From the NCBI GenBank assembly GCA_016808115.1, contig JAEQBH010005431.1, positions 1 to 64,000 on the forward strand: a stretch of 64,000 bases of DNA, read 5' to 3'. Position 1 is the first letter of the stretch; each line of letters starts with the position of its first letter. The notes under the pieces were generated by a model, which did no database searches, was not told the origin of the DNA, and was given only the letters and a program-made list of their open reading frames with translations. The position numbers were made by a program, and so were the translations under genes. Shown one piece after another: positions 53,190-64,000 of this stretch. This stretch comes from Tetrastigma voinierianum (taxonomy: Eukaryota; Streptophyta; Magnoliopsida; Vitales; Vitaceae).

Positions 53190-55380
53190 GAATGAGAAAA
53201 TTCCAAGTCCTATTAAATTCAAAGTCCAAAAGGTAATGCCACACCCTACCCTAGTCCCTACCCTCCCTTCTTTAGGGCTTCCTTTTTTATTTTTTTATTT
53301 ATTTTCTTGGTAGGCAATATATTTTTATTTTAATTCAAGATTCATTTATTCTAAATAATGATTCACAGGGTTTACCAATCAGAAATAGCCACATTCTTAA
53401 TTTTTTTCTAATTATAAGTTTATATTTTATTAATTTAATAAAAACAATTTAGTATTTAAAGTTTATATATTTTTATTCAAAGATTTGTATTAAAAAAGAA
53501 CTTAGAATAAAGTATTTAACTCGGAAGAAGTTCACCTAAGTATTCTTTCAAAAAATTCATATTCTTTAACAAATTTTATAAATTGGTATATTTTTTTATC
53601 TTTAACTATAGAAGATGATTTTAAAAACCCAAATGAATTTTTGACAAAATTTTTAATATTAATAGAACCCATCAAACTTTCTTAAAAAAAAAACCCATCA
53701 AACTTCATTTTTAGGAAGCAGGAATTTTAATTGGTCTCAATCTCAAAAGTAGAAATTTATCAACTTACTTGTACTTTCCAAATTATTTATTCTAGAATAA
53801 TGATAAAAAAAAAATCAAAAGAACTAACCACACTTCAAAAATAAAATATCTTTGTATTTAATATCTTAGATCAAATCCTAAAGTTTATTTTTAAATTTTT
53901 GAAAAATATTATTAATAATTACAAATTACCTTTTTTAACTTTCATTTATTATGTATATTACATCAGAATACTTTATCTTATGTTAATCTGCTTCAAGATT
54001 TTTCCTATGCTCATCCCGTCATTTTATCATTTGAGCTAAACCTACATATTACAATTACAAATTACTTACAAATACTCTTAATTTAAGTTCCCTCATGTGC
54101 ACTTGAATTTACCTTATGGTTAACTTCAAGGTCACAAATTAATTAAGGTGCATATTAATCAATAACTTAATTAAAAAATAAAAATAAAAAATTGAACAAT
54201 TGATTGAAGTCAAATTCTTTGGCATTCAAAAAGTGAAAGTTTATAATTTGGTGGGCTATTGTGGGGGAAAGGATAAGGTTAAAGGAGTGGTCTAAGGATG
54301 AGTGAGAGTAGACTAATAAAGAAGGAAGGCATTGGGAATTGATGGGACTCAAGAACTCAAACATTCAACAATGATTCTTTGGACTTGGTCTCTGCATGGG
54401 AGTGTTTGGATACTTTCTCTATCTTCCTCTTTTTTTCCTTTTTATATGAAATTGACATGTGTTTGGCTGCTCTTTCAAACCACCCATTTTTGTCTTTCGG
54501 TGATTCCCATTGTCAGTCTGCATAGGCCCCGGAAATGAACCATCAGTAAAGCTTAAAGTAGGTTGACATCCTCCGTAGAGTCGATAGTAGAGCCTCACGT
54601 AAGAGACCCAGTTTATGATGACGTCTTGATTGCTCCTAAGGCACGGCTCTGCGTCGAAACTGCTCAACGCCCGATAGGCGCATGCGATAATCCATTGTCC
54701 ACCAGTTATGATGTAAAAAAAAAAAACACCCAATCTCCATGATCTAATATCTATCCTTTAATATTCAGTTAGCGATGAGGAAAATGAGATTCTTTACCTA
54801 ATTTACCCAATTGGGAATATGTCAGATTCGTCTAATAAAGAAAAGTCATCGCATCACCCACGGCAAATACCGGTAGCATTCCAATTGTTAAATATATGCA
54901 TTGACAATGCAATGAACCGGGCTGATCTTTCCTTTTATAAAGTTAAACTAACTTAAGACGGAGTAGACGATCGGGCACACCCCCGCCGACCACCCTTTCA
55001 ATATAGGTTGTAGGTTATACATCGATCCGGCCCGATTGACCGGCCCAATGACTCCAAGAAGCTTTAGCCCAGTATCGATAAAAAAAGCTCCATCACCCAC
55101 AATCCTTTTCGGTTTGCCAATTCCATGCTATAAAAATTAAAAATTGTTCCATCACTCATTTATTTATATGAATTTCAATTATATATGGAAAATGCTGTGT
55201 TACTCATACTTACCAATTATATACATTGTGTCATATCATAAAATTTGTTCAACAAAAATACAAACAAACCAAATTAAGTAATAGATTAATAATAAAGTAT
55301 AAAAATACGTACGTGACACTATCTAATAGCTAGAACCTTTTGACTTTGTAAATGAAAACACATCAATTACTTCAAATAAC
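53190..55380. other. Intergenic sequence upstream of the phosphatase gene
   Basis: AT-rich, with no gene recognised. A - strand frame at 54733-54419 has no family motif. The stretch 54540-55100 is less AT-rich (CCTCCGTAGAGTCG, GGGCACACCCCCGCCGACC) and looks like LTR debris without a partner in the window. A short duplication of AACCCATCAAACTT occurs near 53655-53705. Confidence 0.5.
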
Positions 55381-55390
55381 CAGACATTTA

Positions 55391-55710
55391 ATTAAAAATC
55401 TGGGCCGGGTAATTAATGACCAAATCAATACCATTTAGGAGAGACCAAAAAGGGTTTGGTCAAAAAGAAAATTTCACCAAATTTCCGACCAAAGATCGAC
55501 CATATTTACCTAATTAAATAATTTTGGTCGTAAATTGGTCAGAATTAGACGAATTAGCGCCAAAAATTACCAACCAATTAATACCAAGTAACGACTAAAA
55601 ATAATTACCATGAAAATGGTCGGTAACAGGCGACTAAAAATTTTAACCCGGTAATTACCGACCAAATTTATCGATACCATTTAATGGCCAAAATTTGGTC
55701 GGTATCACTG
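55391..55710. repeat. CACTA subterminal repeat region
   Basis: Short words of the type ACCGACCAAA, TTGGTCGGTA and GGTAATTACCGACC occur in both orientations, for example near 55408, 55480, 55530, 55617, 55650 and 55692. In CACTA elements such subterminal motifs bind the element's regulatory protein. Their density here is far above background. Confidence 0.82.
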
Positions 55711-57984
55711 TGTTAAAAATCACCTCGATAATGACCAAAGCAAATCACCGTTCTCATATTTCTTTACTTCCTTATCCACTGCCGTCAGCACCACCAACAC
55801 TTCCGACGGCGGTAACACTCCGCTTAACCTCCAAGCCCGCCGCCCAATGTTTTCCCCTTTTTTTTTTCTTTTTTTTCTATTTCCTTACATTTTTCTTCTA
55901 CCTGAAATTTTCCGACGACGGAACACCTCGCCAACCCTCCAAACTTGCGCTATTTGATTGAAGGTTTGTATCTCATGGGTTTTTCGCTTTGAGGATGGGA
56001 ATCAATCGGGGTTTCGCCGAGGACTAGTTATGGCACTTTTGCTTCAACCGTGGTTTTGCTCTCTATGTGTGAAGATTTTTAACAAAGATTTGAAGAAGTT
56101 TCTTTGGTATGTTTATTCAAAGATTTTTCCCTGCTTTCTCTGTTCTCTTCATTTTTTGTCACACTTATAATAGCTCCTTGACTGTGGTTTTTTGTTTGTT
56201 ACGCTCTATAGATCTCTTAAATTTTATTTGGTTTTCAAGAGAAGCATGGCTTAGTCCTCTTCCTCTTGAAAGGTCACCATGAGGACTTCGCCACTCATTT
56301 CCATGGAAAAGTTGAGAAAGTTCCATTTCTTATCTGTTATCCATTTATAGTTATTTGATGACATTTTGAATTGTTTACTATGAAACTTGTGTTTATGAGG
56401 ATGACAAAAAAGTCCGGTACTTTTTGTATCTTTGTTTCCTAATGAATATATATTCTAAGGATCCATTTAGATTGGTTTTTGCTTACAAATGGGCGAGTGT
56501 ATGATAGACTTAAGCCTGTGGGTATTCGGGGAGAAAGTCTTGCCATCGTCAGAATTTTAATTGAACAGCTTTTAACCCGACCAAATTGGTCTTGTATTTT
56601 AATGGTAACCGAGAAACTTATTTTCGATTTGGTCTTGTATTTTCTAAGATCTGTTGTATCCTTCATTTAATCAATTTGATCCTCGATTCAACCAAATTTT
56701 TCTAACAATGATTTCGAGTTTTTTAATTTCTTACTGGAGGGTGGATTCATTAACATCTTTCACACTAAGAAGAGTACTAGTATCAGTAGGGTCAATATTG
56801 AATATCCTCTACCTTGATTTTTTCCTCCAAACTTATCAAGCAAGAATAAGTTAGTCCGCTGAATGATTATTTCCTTATGCCTAAGATGTTTCCAATACAC
56901 AATTGTTATTACTGAGCTACACATTTCTAAAACTCAAGAACAATAATAAACCAAGAAAATTACATGTATTCTAATAATGGTAATGGTTTCTAATCATATT
57001 ATTTCGTGATTTTGACTTGAAGTTCTTAGACTCACATGGTAATTGTTTTTGCATTTGCTTACTGAATATTTAACTCTCCAAACACACAATTTTCATACTA
57101 AAAAAAATTTAGTTGACTTCATTTTTGCCTTCATCCTACCTTTTATTGTTGATTAGATAATAGGGCATGTTTGGGAGTAATTTGATTTCTTTTTTCTTGT
57201 TTTGATTTTTGAATAGACCGGGAGGAATGCCATAGATTTATCACATATACCTCAAGAGTGTCCAGTTAGTTTATTTGCTCACATCCCCGAAAATTTCTAT
57301 TATCCTACTAGGTATCTTGTTTGCCTCTTGGAAAACAGTCACACTTTTGATGCCGACTCAAAAAACAGGATGACTTGTTTGTGGTTGGTTTTATATCTTG
57401 ACATGACTGAAGCTCAAATCTATTCATGCTTACTTTTCTATCACTAAGGAATAGGTAACCACCCAAGTATTGTGAAGTTGAAAAATTAGCTAGTGATGCG
57501 TGAGAACTACACTCTCTGCAAACCATCTATTTTGTGGGCTTATGAGGAATAATTTCGGTTTAATTTATTCTAATAAACTATGGTTGAGTCAGCAATGAGA
57601 TTCATGCATGGATACAAATAGAAAGGACTATGGTGACACACATAAAGTTAACTTCCTTTTTGCTTGCAATGGTGGTCCAAGAAGTGATAGGTTCAGCCCA
57701 TTCACCTCCTTATGGACCTGTTGCTGCCTTTCTGCTAAGTAGAGATTGAAATAAAGTACTTAAGGCTGTAATCAGTTAGAGAAGGAGAGGGTTTTTTTTC
57801 TATACTTAACACTAAAACAAAAATACCCATACAACTATGGTAGATCAATAATTTAGAACAGCAGAGTTGGATTATGATTATCGAATGTGGGTTTTGTACT
57901 TCTTTCTCCCATCTTGGGTTCACTTGAGCTGAAGGTTTTGATATTTTTACATTTTTCTTTGAGCTATTAGTTTTAATTCGCGCC
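55711..57984 (+). other. CACTA leader / unassigned
   Basis: No known domain in any frame. A CT-rich patch (55850-55910) and a T-rich one (57790) occur. It could contain untranslated exons or introns of the transposase transcription unit. Nothing supports a separate host gene. Confidence 0.45.
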
Positions 57985-58875
57985 GCCGCTACTACCGCAA
58001 GTTGCTCATTTTCTTCAGGGATTGCAACTTGCATAACTCCTTCGTTAGGGACTCAGTTATAAAGCGTTTCTGCACTCCCATGTAGTTCTCAGCCTAGAAT
58101 CCCCATATATAGCTTTATTAAAAATTGAGGTCATATCCTATCTGAAAATGAAGAAAATCACTGGCACTGCTGCTGCAATTACTGCAGTGTGTTGATTTTC
58201 TTTCATGATTTGAAACATGCATAACTCCTTCATTAGAATTTGGATTTGGGTGTTCTAAATTCCTATGGAAAACCCTTAAGTCTAAAATCCACCCATATAT
58301 AGCTTGGATAAAAATTGGAGGTCATATCTCTATTCGGGAAAAATGAAGAAAATCAGTGGTCCTCGCTGCTGCAATTACTGCAGTGTGCTGATTTTCTTTC
58401 TTCATGATTTGAAACATGCATAACCTTCCATTAGAATCCTTGATTTGGGTGTTCTTAGACTCTATGGAAGCCCTTGAGTCTAGAATCCACCCATATATAG
58501 CTTGATCAGAGTTAAACTCATATTAGATTCGAAAATGACGAAAACAGTGGTTGTTGCTGTTGCTAAGCAATGCTACAAGTTGCTCATTTTCTTCAAAGGA
58601 TTGCAACTTGTATAACTCCTTCATTGCTAGACTCGTTATAGTGTTCTAAGACCTATAGAAAGCCTTGAGTCTAGAATCCACCCATATATAGCTTGATCAG
58701 AGCTGAACCTATATTAGATTCAAAATGACGAAAAACAATTGTTGTTGCTACGTCAGCCGCTATCGTCGCCACCAGTGAAGTTGCCTATTTTCAGGATTGC
58801 AACTTGCATAACTCTTCAAAGATTCAAGAGGTGTTCTTGAACCTATGGAAAGCCCATTGAGTTTAGAATCTAAAC
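57985..58875. repeat. Tandem array of a ~193-bp unit, about 4.5 copies
   Basis: Landmarks recur in order in each unit: GATTGCAACTTGCATAACTC (about 58020, 58210, 58410, 58600, 58797), GTTCT...CTATGGAAAGCC, GAATCCACCCATATATAGCTT (58095, 58287, 58485, 58674) and GAAAATGA(A/C)GAAAA. Spacing is 187-201 bases. Units 2 and 3 share a CTGCAATTACTGCAG inverted word, replaced by other sequence in units 1, 4 and 5. No protein is encoded. Confidence 0.93.
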
Positions 58876-59668
58876 TATTGTTGCTATTTAATAGCATTGG
58901 GTACCCATATTTCTGAAATGATTAGAGTACCAAGTAAAAATAATCACTGAATGAAATTCTATAAATATATGAGTTGATTACATGATATAGTATAATTTAT
59001 GAATGATATGATATAAGGAAACATATGATAGGATTAAATTAGAAGAAATGTTTAACATATATAAACTAAATTTTTTTAATTATCTGACGAAATGTTGCAT
59101 TCTCTGTAACGATTTTAAAATGCATCATCGTAGCGATTAAAGTTGTCGTTTTGATTCATATAGTTAGCCGTAGAATACATCATCCCAGATTATATTACAA
59201 CGAAGTTTGAATCTGCTGGATTATCCCGATGGACGGTTCACGAAGGGCGTTAATTAAATAGTCATGATTTAATTTAAATTGCATATATTATGTGTCATTT
59301 TGGTGCCTCTCGTTTGTTCTCGGTGCACATTAGGATATATAAATAGTAATGCAATTTGCTAAATCAACAGATTATGCATTATTATTTATATATCTTATTT
59401 AGTGTACTTGGAGAGACACGTAGGAAATTGTCCGAAATCATACATAATGAACATGCAATCGTGATCTTTTTTTAATGTAACTTTGTAAATGGATTAGGAC
59501 AAACCTATTGAAGAAAAAGAACTGTTGAATGGTGGAAGTGGAGTGGATGTGTAGTAGGTTGCATATCACCGTAAATAACTTTATCGAATACGATAAATGG
59601 TTAATGAACATAAAAATAATTGAGGACAATCGCGTTTGCTTACTAAATTGATTTTTTTGTGACTAGTT
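58876..59668. other. CACTA interior without recognised coding
   Basis: AT-rich stretch between the tandem array and the first TNP2-like codons. No domain. It ends in TTTTTTTGTGACTAG before the ATG at 59669, which could be a splice acceptor. Confidence 0.45.
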
Positions 59669-62600
59669 ATGGAAGGCGATCGTAGATGGAGTGTACGGTC
59701 GAATAGTAGATGGAATGTTCTCACAATGAATGGGGATAAAGTTGATGAATTTGTTGCGTTAAGCTCTGAGACATCACGAGTGTGTGAATGGTGGCACATT
59801 ATAGGTGTCCTTGCCTTTAGTTAAATGTCGAATAAAGTTTTTATGAATGTTGAGGTAGTGAAGGTGCATTTGTATAGAAATGGTTTATCAGGATTACTAT
59901 GTTTGGATATACCATGGTAGAAGTAAGTCCACAAAGGTGTTAAGTTGATGCGGGTGTCAGGTAAGTGAGCGATCGGTGGTCTCGGATAATATGAATCACT
60001 ACATACATAGATGGTTTGTGATCTTTGCGAGTCTGAATTCAACCGAGTTAGGGACCCGATCTTAGGGCAAGGAATTTCTATGACATGATTGTTTGGAGAC
60101 AAACCTGTATATGAGGGAAATTCTAAGCATACTCAACTATCTGCAGCCGTGAGTTATTTAGAAATAGAGTGCGGAACCACGGGTGTTCGCGGGCATGAAA
60201 CTGATGATATGTCTGTTGTTTCAGAGCCGTTGCTACAAGATATGATGCCATTGGATTTCTACGACACGAAGAAGTCAGTTAGAGGTTGGGATTACTGATG
60301 CAGGGTCATTCTCATTGATGTGAGGCAAACATTATGATATCTTGGGGTGATAGCCAGTGACCTTAACGGTTGTAAAAAATGTGGGCATGCTTGGTAAACA
60401 AGGTTGGGGTTACGATAGATTTTATATACGGAGTTGAAGTGCCGTATAAAAGTGCTATTTTCGATAACACCTAGGTTGCGGAGATTATGCATCAACATAG
60501 CGGCCCAATAGAGTAAAGGGTGGCATTGAGCATCATATGGAGGACGGTAAGATGTGTCACCTTCCGATGCCACAGCGGGCTGTTTTGATGGGTGTTTCAC
60601 GATTTTTCATCTAAAGTTGAAATGTTAGAGGTGGGTTTATTTCTTTGATGGTTTTGACCGTTTGGTCAATCGGACAGCAATATTCTTTGTGGCGCTGTGG
60701 TGGTGATGTCATTATAACTTGCCTCCCGGACTTATGTATGAAGGAGGAATTTATGTTTTGATTGTGTTAGTCTGCAGGGGCCCTCTGATCAAAGGGGAAG
60801 ATAGATGTTTTCTTACTGACCATTGATAAGCGGAGTTGAAAAGTCTGTGGGGTGTTAGGGTTCAGAGTTATGATGTTCCAAGCGGCAAAATTTTTTAGAT
60901 GCTGCCCTCATGGACCATAAATGACTTTCAGTATTACATGATGTCAGGTGGAATGCTGGCGGTATGTTGGCATGTTATCGCATTGTATGGAAGACTACGA
61001 TGCTTTTAGATTAATTAAGGCGGGGAAGCTTGATCGTGGTTCGACAACCATCGGAAGTTTTGCCCATGAATCATCGTGTCGGCGGTAACACCAAGACTTC
61101 GTAAGAATAGAAGGTTTCATGATTCAGGGGTTAGATACGGGGATGAAATTAACGGGATTTGAATAACGAGGAGGGTTGAGGAAGGTGATAGATGTTGATG
61201 AGGTTGTGAGTCACGTATATCTAAGACTTGTGGGTGAATAGAAGTATTTTCTGGGTTTGCCCTCTTTGGCGTGAAAACTTGCTCGAGCCTGATCTTGATA
61301 TTATGCATATCGAGAAGAATGTGTTTGACAATATTTTTCAATACGGTGTTTAACATTCGGGGAAAACTGAGACACGTACAAGTCCAAGAGATGAGTTGAA
61401 TAAATATTATCGTCGTCCTCAATTTGCACAAAATCTTGTCACCAATTAAATGCCACTGATGTGCCATTTGTTGAAATCACGAAGAAGGATGTCTTAGGTG
61501 GGTAAAAAAGCGAGATTTCAGGATGGTTATGCTTCTGTCTGAGGAGATGTGTGGATCTTGCGAACAAACTTAAGATGTTGGCATGAAGAGTCATGATTGT
61601 CGTGTATTCATGCAAGGTTGTTACCAATTGCTCTTAAAGGAATTCACCTTGGAAATAGAATATGGGGCCAGATAAATGAGATTTCTTTATTCTTTAAGCA
61701 GCGCTTCTTAACTTCTTTGGTAGTGAGGAGTTGAGAATCTGGATGAACAAATTCCTGTTATCTTATGCAATCTTGAGAAGATCTTCCCTCAAGTTTTTTG
61801 ACTCAATGGAACAGCCTTCCGGTGCACTTGGCTTCTGAGAGCTAGGATTCTTTGATACAGTCCATTATCGTTAGATGTATCCTCAGGAAAGGTAATATTA
61901 AATTCCTTAACCAATTCTTTTTCCACCTATATATATATATATGCCATACACACACACACATACATGACATAATATTCAATAATCTTCTTATAGATACTGA
62001 GGAAAATAAAGCGCTCAATCATGAATAAGGCTGGGTAGAGGTTACATATCAATTGGGTATATTATGGATGAGGCTGCCAAATTCGCATCATTCTATTTCA
62101 AGGAAGTCAACTCTTCCACTTAGGAAAAGCGAATGAGTTTATCTTGATGACATTGTGGATATTGATATGTTTGAAATTTTCAAGCCTAGGGTAAAGCAAT
62201 CGGTCTTTTAGAAGGGAAACGGTATCTAGCAGACAGATCAGTCTTGCAGCTCATCTATATGTCTAATGAATTGTCGGAGGTTCAACCATTCATAGAGTAA
62301 GTAGTTGCTAAAAGTCAAATGAGATCTGGCCCCAGCATGTTAATTTACTATTTCCTCTCAATGTATCCATTTTCTTTAATTTCATTTCTATTTTTAGTGT
62401 ATTAGTTCTGAAAAACGTAAGCAGTTTCCAAACTTGAATGTGAAGTTGTCAATACCGTGGAGCAAGAATTTGCATCATGGTTTGAAAATCGTATGTTTAC
62501 TAAAAACATGAAAATCCACAAAACAATTTGTAGAATGTTACGATGCAAATTTATAATTGTAATCTGACAACAATACTTGATTTTAGATTACATGTTCATA

Positions 62601-62790
62601 ATCGTCTGAAATAAAATTTCCAATCATTATCTTGAGACTATAGTACGAGTCCCTAAGAAGAGGTTAGAACTTACAATGGTTCTTTGTGTGAATGGTTTTA
62701 AAATTTCACATGAATCATTATGGGAGTTACTAGCATGAGACAATCTGGGGGTATGCATTAAAGGATCAGTATACAATGGCAAGATCGGCT
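59669..62790 (+). pseudogene. CACTA TNP2 transposase, main part
   Basis: TNP2 cuts the element at its ends. From ATG 59669: DRRWSV start, VKVHLYRNGL and YHVWIYHGR-like end of the N-terminal zinc region (59850-59925, frame-shifted), MYEGGIYVLIVLV (60735), SWTINDFQYYMMSGGM (60910-60955), MHIEKNVFDNIF (61302-61338), SHDCRVFMQ (61590-61616), LCNLEKIFPQVF (61765-61800), NKARVEGSYI-like (62023-62053) and SNELSEVQPFIE (62260-62296). After an intron, EQEFASWFENRM (62460-62495) and CVNGFKISHES (62686-62718) follow, then KGSVYNG (62763-62780). All are in the normal TNP2 order. Many stops and frameshifts; not translatable. Confidence 0.85.
62297..62398 (+). other. Predicted intron in TNP2
   Basis: Donor GTAAGTAG at 62297 directly follows the EVQPFIE codons. 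An acceptor TTTCTATTTTTAG ends at 62398, after which TNP2-like coding resumes. A 102-base, AT-rich intron with consensus ends, preserved despite decay of the exons. Confidence 0.6.
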
Positions 62791-63092
62791 AATGCGGGTG
62801 TGGGGTCCACACCCTTCGTGACCAACAAGGTACCGCCCGGTGGGAGCCCACTCGCCGTCTTTATTCGCGAGTCCCAAGCGGTCTTTTCTTTTGCCTCGTG
62901 AGCTCGGGCCATGCGCAAGGACTCTTATAGCTTAATGGGAGCACTCTCACTGCAACTCAGCATGGGTTCGAGCTCTCACGGAGCGAAAGAAAAGGCCGAG
63001 TTGGGACTTAGCATGCGCCTGCTGGTGGGCTCCACTGAAAGTACCTGAGTCTGAAGAGCCAATGAACCTAATAAGAACACCTTTTGTTGTGG

Positions 63093-63261
63093 GGTCTACA
63101 CCCTTCATGACCTCAGGTGCCCGCCCGGTGGAGCCCACTCATGGAGTGCCCATTTCGTTAGGTCCCCCCGGCGCCTTTTCTTTCGCCTCCGTGAGAGCTC
63201 GAACCCATGCGCAAAGGGACTCTTATAGCAATGGGGAGCACTCTCACTACCAACTGAGCTA
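63093..63261 (-). repeat. SINE copy, - strand, both promoter boxes intact
   Basis: On the - strand: TAGCTCAGTTGGTAGTG from 63261, GGTTCGAGCTC from 63205, tail ending GGTCATGAAGGGTGTAGACC at 63093. Head-to-head with the + copy; the 13-base centre GAGCTACTAGCTC (63256-63268) is itself self-complementary. Box spacing of 56 bases is within the usual range for tRNA-derived SINEs. Confidence 0.75.
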
Positions 63262-63271
63262 CTAGCTCAGT

Positions 63272-63551
63272 TAGCTCAGTTGGTAGTGAGAGTGCTCCGT
63301 TCTGGCATAAGGAGTCCTTTGCGCATGGAGTGCTCTCACGGAGCGTGGACCGGGATGGTACCTGCTCAGTGGGCTCCCCACTGAAATGCCGTGCTCATTT
63401 GGTAGTGAGTGCTCCCCATTGCTATGGGTGCTGCGCATGTGTTCGGGCTCTCACGGAGGCCCGAAAGAAGGCCCGAGTTGGGACTGGCGAAGCGGTACTT
63501 ATGGTGGGTCCCTTTGAGGGTACCACTGAGGGGTCACGAAGGGTGTGGACC
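63272..63551 (+). repeat. SINE copy, + strand (most complete head)
   Basis: Starts with the A-box-like TAGCTCAGTTGGTAGTG. The B-box equivalent GTTCGGGCTC lies at 63441, farther away than in the - strand copy, because of a duplicated middle (a second TTGGTAGTGAGTGCTCC begins near 63400). Ends with the shared tail GGTCACGAAGGGTGTGGACC. An internal polymerase III promoter is implied by the boxes, though the second box is changed. Confidence 0.7.
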
Positions 63552-63579
63552 CTAGCAGGACTCTGGTGAAGTGATCGAG

Positions 63580-63830
63580 TTAGAATTTAAACCCTCCCGG
63601 TTAAAGAGCGTGTTATTCAAATGTGAATGGATTGACCCAACTTCCCATGTGGTATAGTTGTCATCCTCGATATAAACTTGTCGTGTGCACGATAAAGCAG
63701 ATTCAACAAGTATGAACCGCGCCTTCTTATGATTACACAAATGGGTTTATTGAATATCAGGGTCCGGACCGGTCTAGAAAGGATTGGAAGCTGTGTGCAG
63801 ATCAAAGCTAGAATAAATTGATATCCGCAT
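63580..63830 (+). pseudogene. CACTA TNP2 transposase, C-terminal part
   Basis: Resumes after the SINE block with EWIDPTSHVV (63628-63657), then EPRLLMITQMGLL (63714-63752) and CVQIKARIN near 63796-63822. These correspond to the usual TNP2 end (CDWYDPT, EPFILATQA, VVxKVKAR). Several residues differ and the frame changes at least once. The remaining 170 bases of the window (DVDEHLIDV-like acidic codons near 63955) may belong to the same C-terminus. Confidence 0.6.
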
Positions 63831-64000
63831 CACAATGCGATGTCATAGAACTTGACATTTTCAAAATATTAACCAATGATATTTATAATCATTTGTGGTG
63901 GGGGCAGAAGGCGTCCTTTTGTTGCATCTTCGAGATGGACTAGAAGTGGGGATGTAGATGTTGATGAACATTTAATTGATGTGAGGAAGAAATGAGTGAT

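Larger units (their letters stand above)
62798..63556. mobile_element. tRNA-derived SINE complex in inverted copies
   Basis: Inserted between TNP2 codons (KGSVYNG before, EWIDPT after). It holds four SINE segments: a - strand copy (62804-62960), a partial + copy (62955-63055), a - strand copy (63093-63261) and a + strand copy (63272-63551). The + reading begins with an A-box-like TAGCTCAGTTGGTAG, has a B-box-like GGTTCGAGCTC 56 bases on, and ends GGTCACGAAGGGTGTGGACC. The outer 20-bp ends (62804-62823 and 63532-63551) are exact inverted repeats. The block can fold into one or two long hairpins. It is not a functional tRNA. Confidence 0.82.
55385..64000 (+). mobile_element. CACTA (En/Spm-type) DNA transposon, incomplete at the right
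   Basis: Evidence: subterminal ACCGACCAAA/TTTGGTCGGT repeats at 55391-55710, then a long leader, a tandem array, and a + strand TNP2 transposase relic up to at least 63830. The order subterminal repeats, leader and TNP2 is that of plant CACTA elements. The exact CACTA terminus is not certain (a CACTATCT lies at 55317; a decayed terminus could lie near 55380). The right end is beyond the window. Transposase is broken, so the copy is not autonomous. Confidence 0.8.

Noticed and set aside
54419..54733. 104-codon frame on the - strand upstream of the phosphatase gene
   Set aside because: No recognisable motif, poor start context, and part of the frame is low-complexity sequence ending in an A run.
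55695..56170. Two adjoining + strand frames with Ser/Pro-rich and hydrophobic stretches
   Set aside because: They overlap CACTA subterminal and leader sequence with a poly-T run coding for Phe; no known protein and no consistent splice joining was found.
63272..63450. Possible tRNA gene (A-box TAGCTCAGTTGGTAG, B-box-like GTTCGGGCTC)
   Set aside because: No acceptor stem, anticodon arm or correct length can be formed; the boxes belong to a tRNA-derived SINE.

Overview
This window is nuclear DNA of a flowering plant, most likely a eudicot. The evidence is the set of plant retroelement families (Ty3/gypsy with an Asp-tRNA-like primer site, Ty1/copia with an initiator-Met-like primer site, an L1-type LINE with a C-terminal RNase H, a CACTA/TNP2 transposon), long AT-rich spacers, and one spliced plant gene with GT-AG introns. 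I cannot name the species. There are no rRNA genes, functional tRNA genes, bacterial operons or CRISPR arrays. Almost every transposon coding region is broken by stops and frameshifts.

Layout. 1-3.06 kb: a degraded Ty3/gypsy element on the + strand (RT, RNase H, integrase). 3.48-10.95 kb: a gag-only Ty1/copia element on the - strand, whose right LTR is split by a noncoding element carrying an array of the palindrome GTCGCGAC. 10.96-13.6 kb: Tat/Ogre-like LTR debris. 13.9-30.6 kb: a second copy of the GTCGCGAC element, apparently in three pieces, separated by large noncoding gypsy-type LTR tracts. These tracts hold microsatellites and two arrays of short hairpins. 30.7-40.57 kb: an L1-type LINE, split by a - strand Ty1/copia element (32.87 to about 39.3 kb). 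41.6-42.2 kb: a Mutator-like MITE with a 9-bp target duplication. 42.65-45.30 kb: a noncoding LTR element. 45.3-50.2 kb: AT-rich spacer with several minisatellites. 50.28-53.2 kb: the only host gene seen, a five-exon PFA-DSP phosphatase on the - strand. 53.2-55.4 kb: spacer. 55.4-64.0 kb: a CACTA element with subterminal repeats, a ~193-bp tandem array and a decayed TNP2 transposase gene, which is interrupted by tRNA-derived SINE sequence in head-to-head inverted copies.

How it fits together. The window is mostly a nest of elements inside elements around one gene. The phosphatase gene keeps all five exons, canonical splice sites and its HCX5R active site, but has one extra base in exon 2; it is either a recent null allele or an assembly error. 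The most unusual cross-cutting pattern is that several unrelated noncoding retroelement regions are built from spaced, self-complementary words, that is, arrays of short hairpins: 8.9-9.94, 18.39-18.80, 19.45-19.76, 29.0-29.6 and 44.0-44.5 kb, and less clearly 38.7-38.9 kb.
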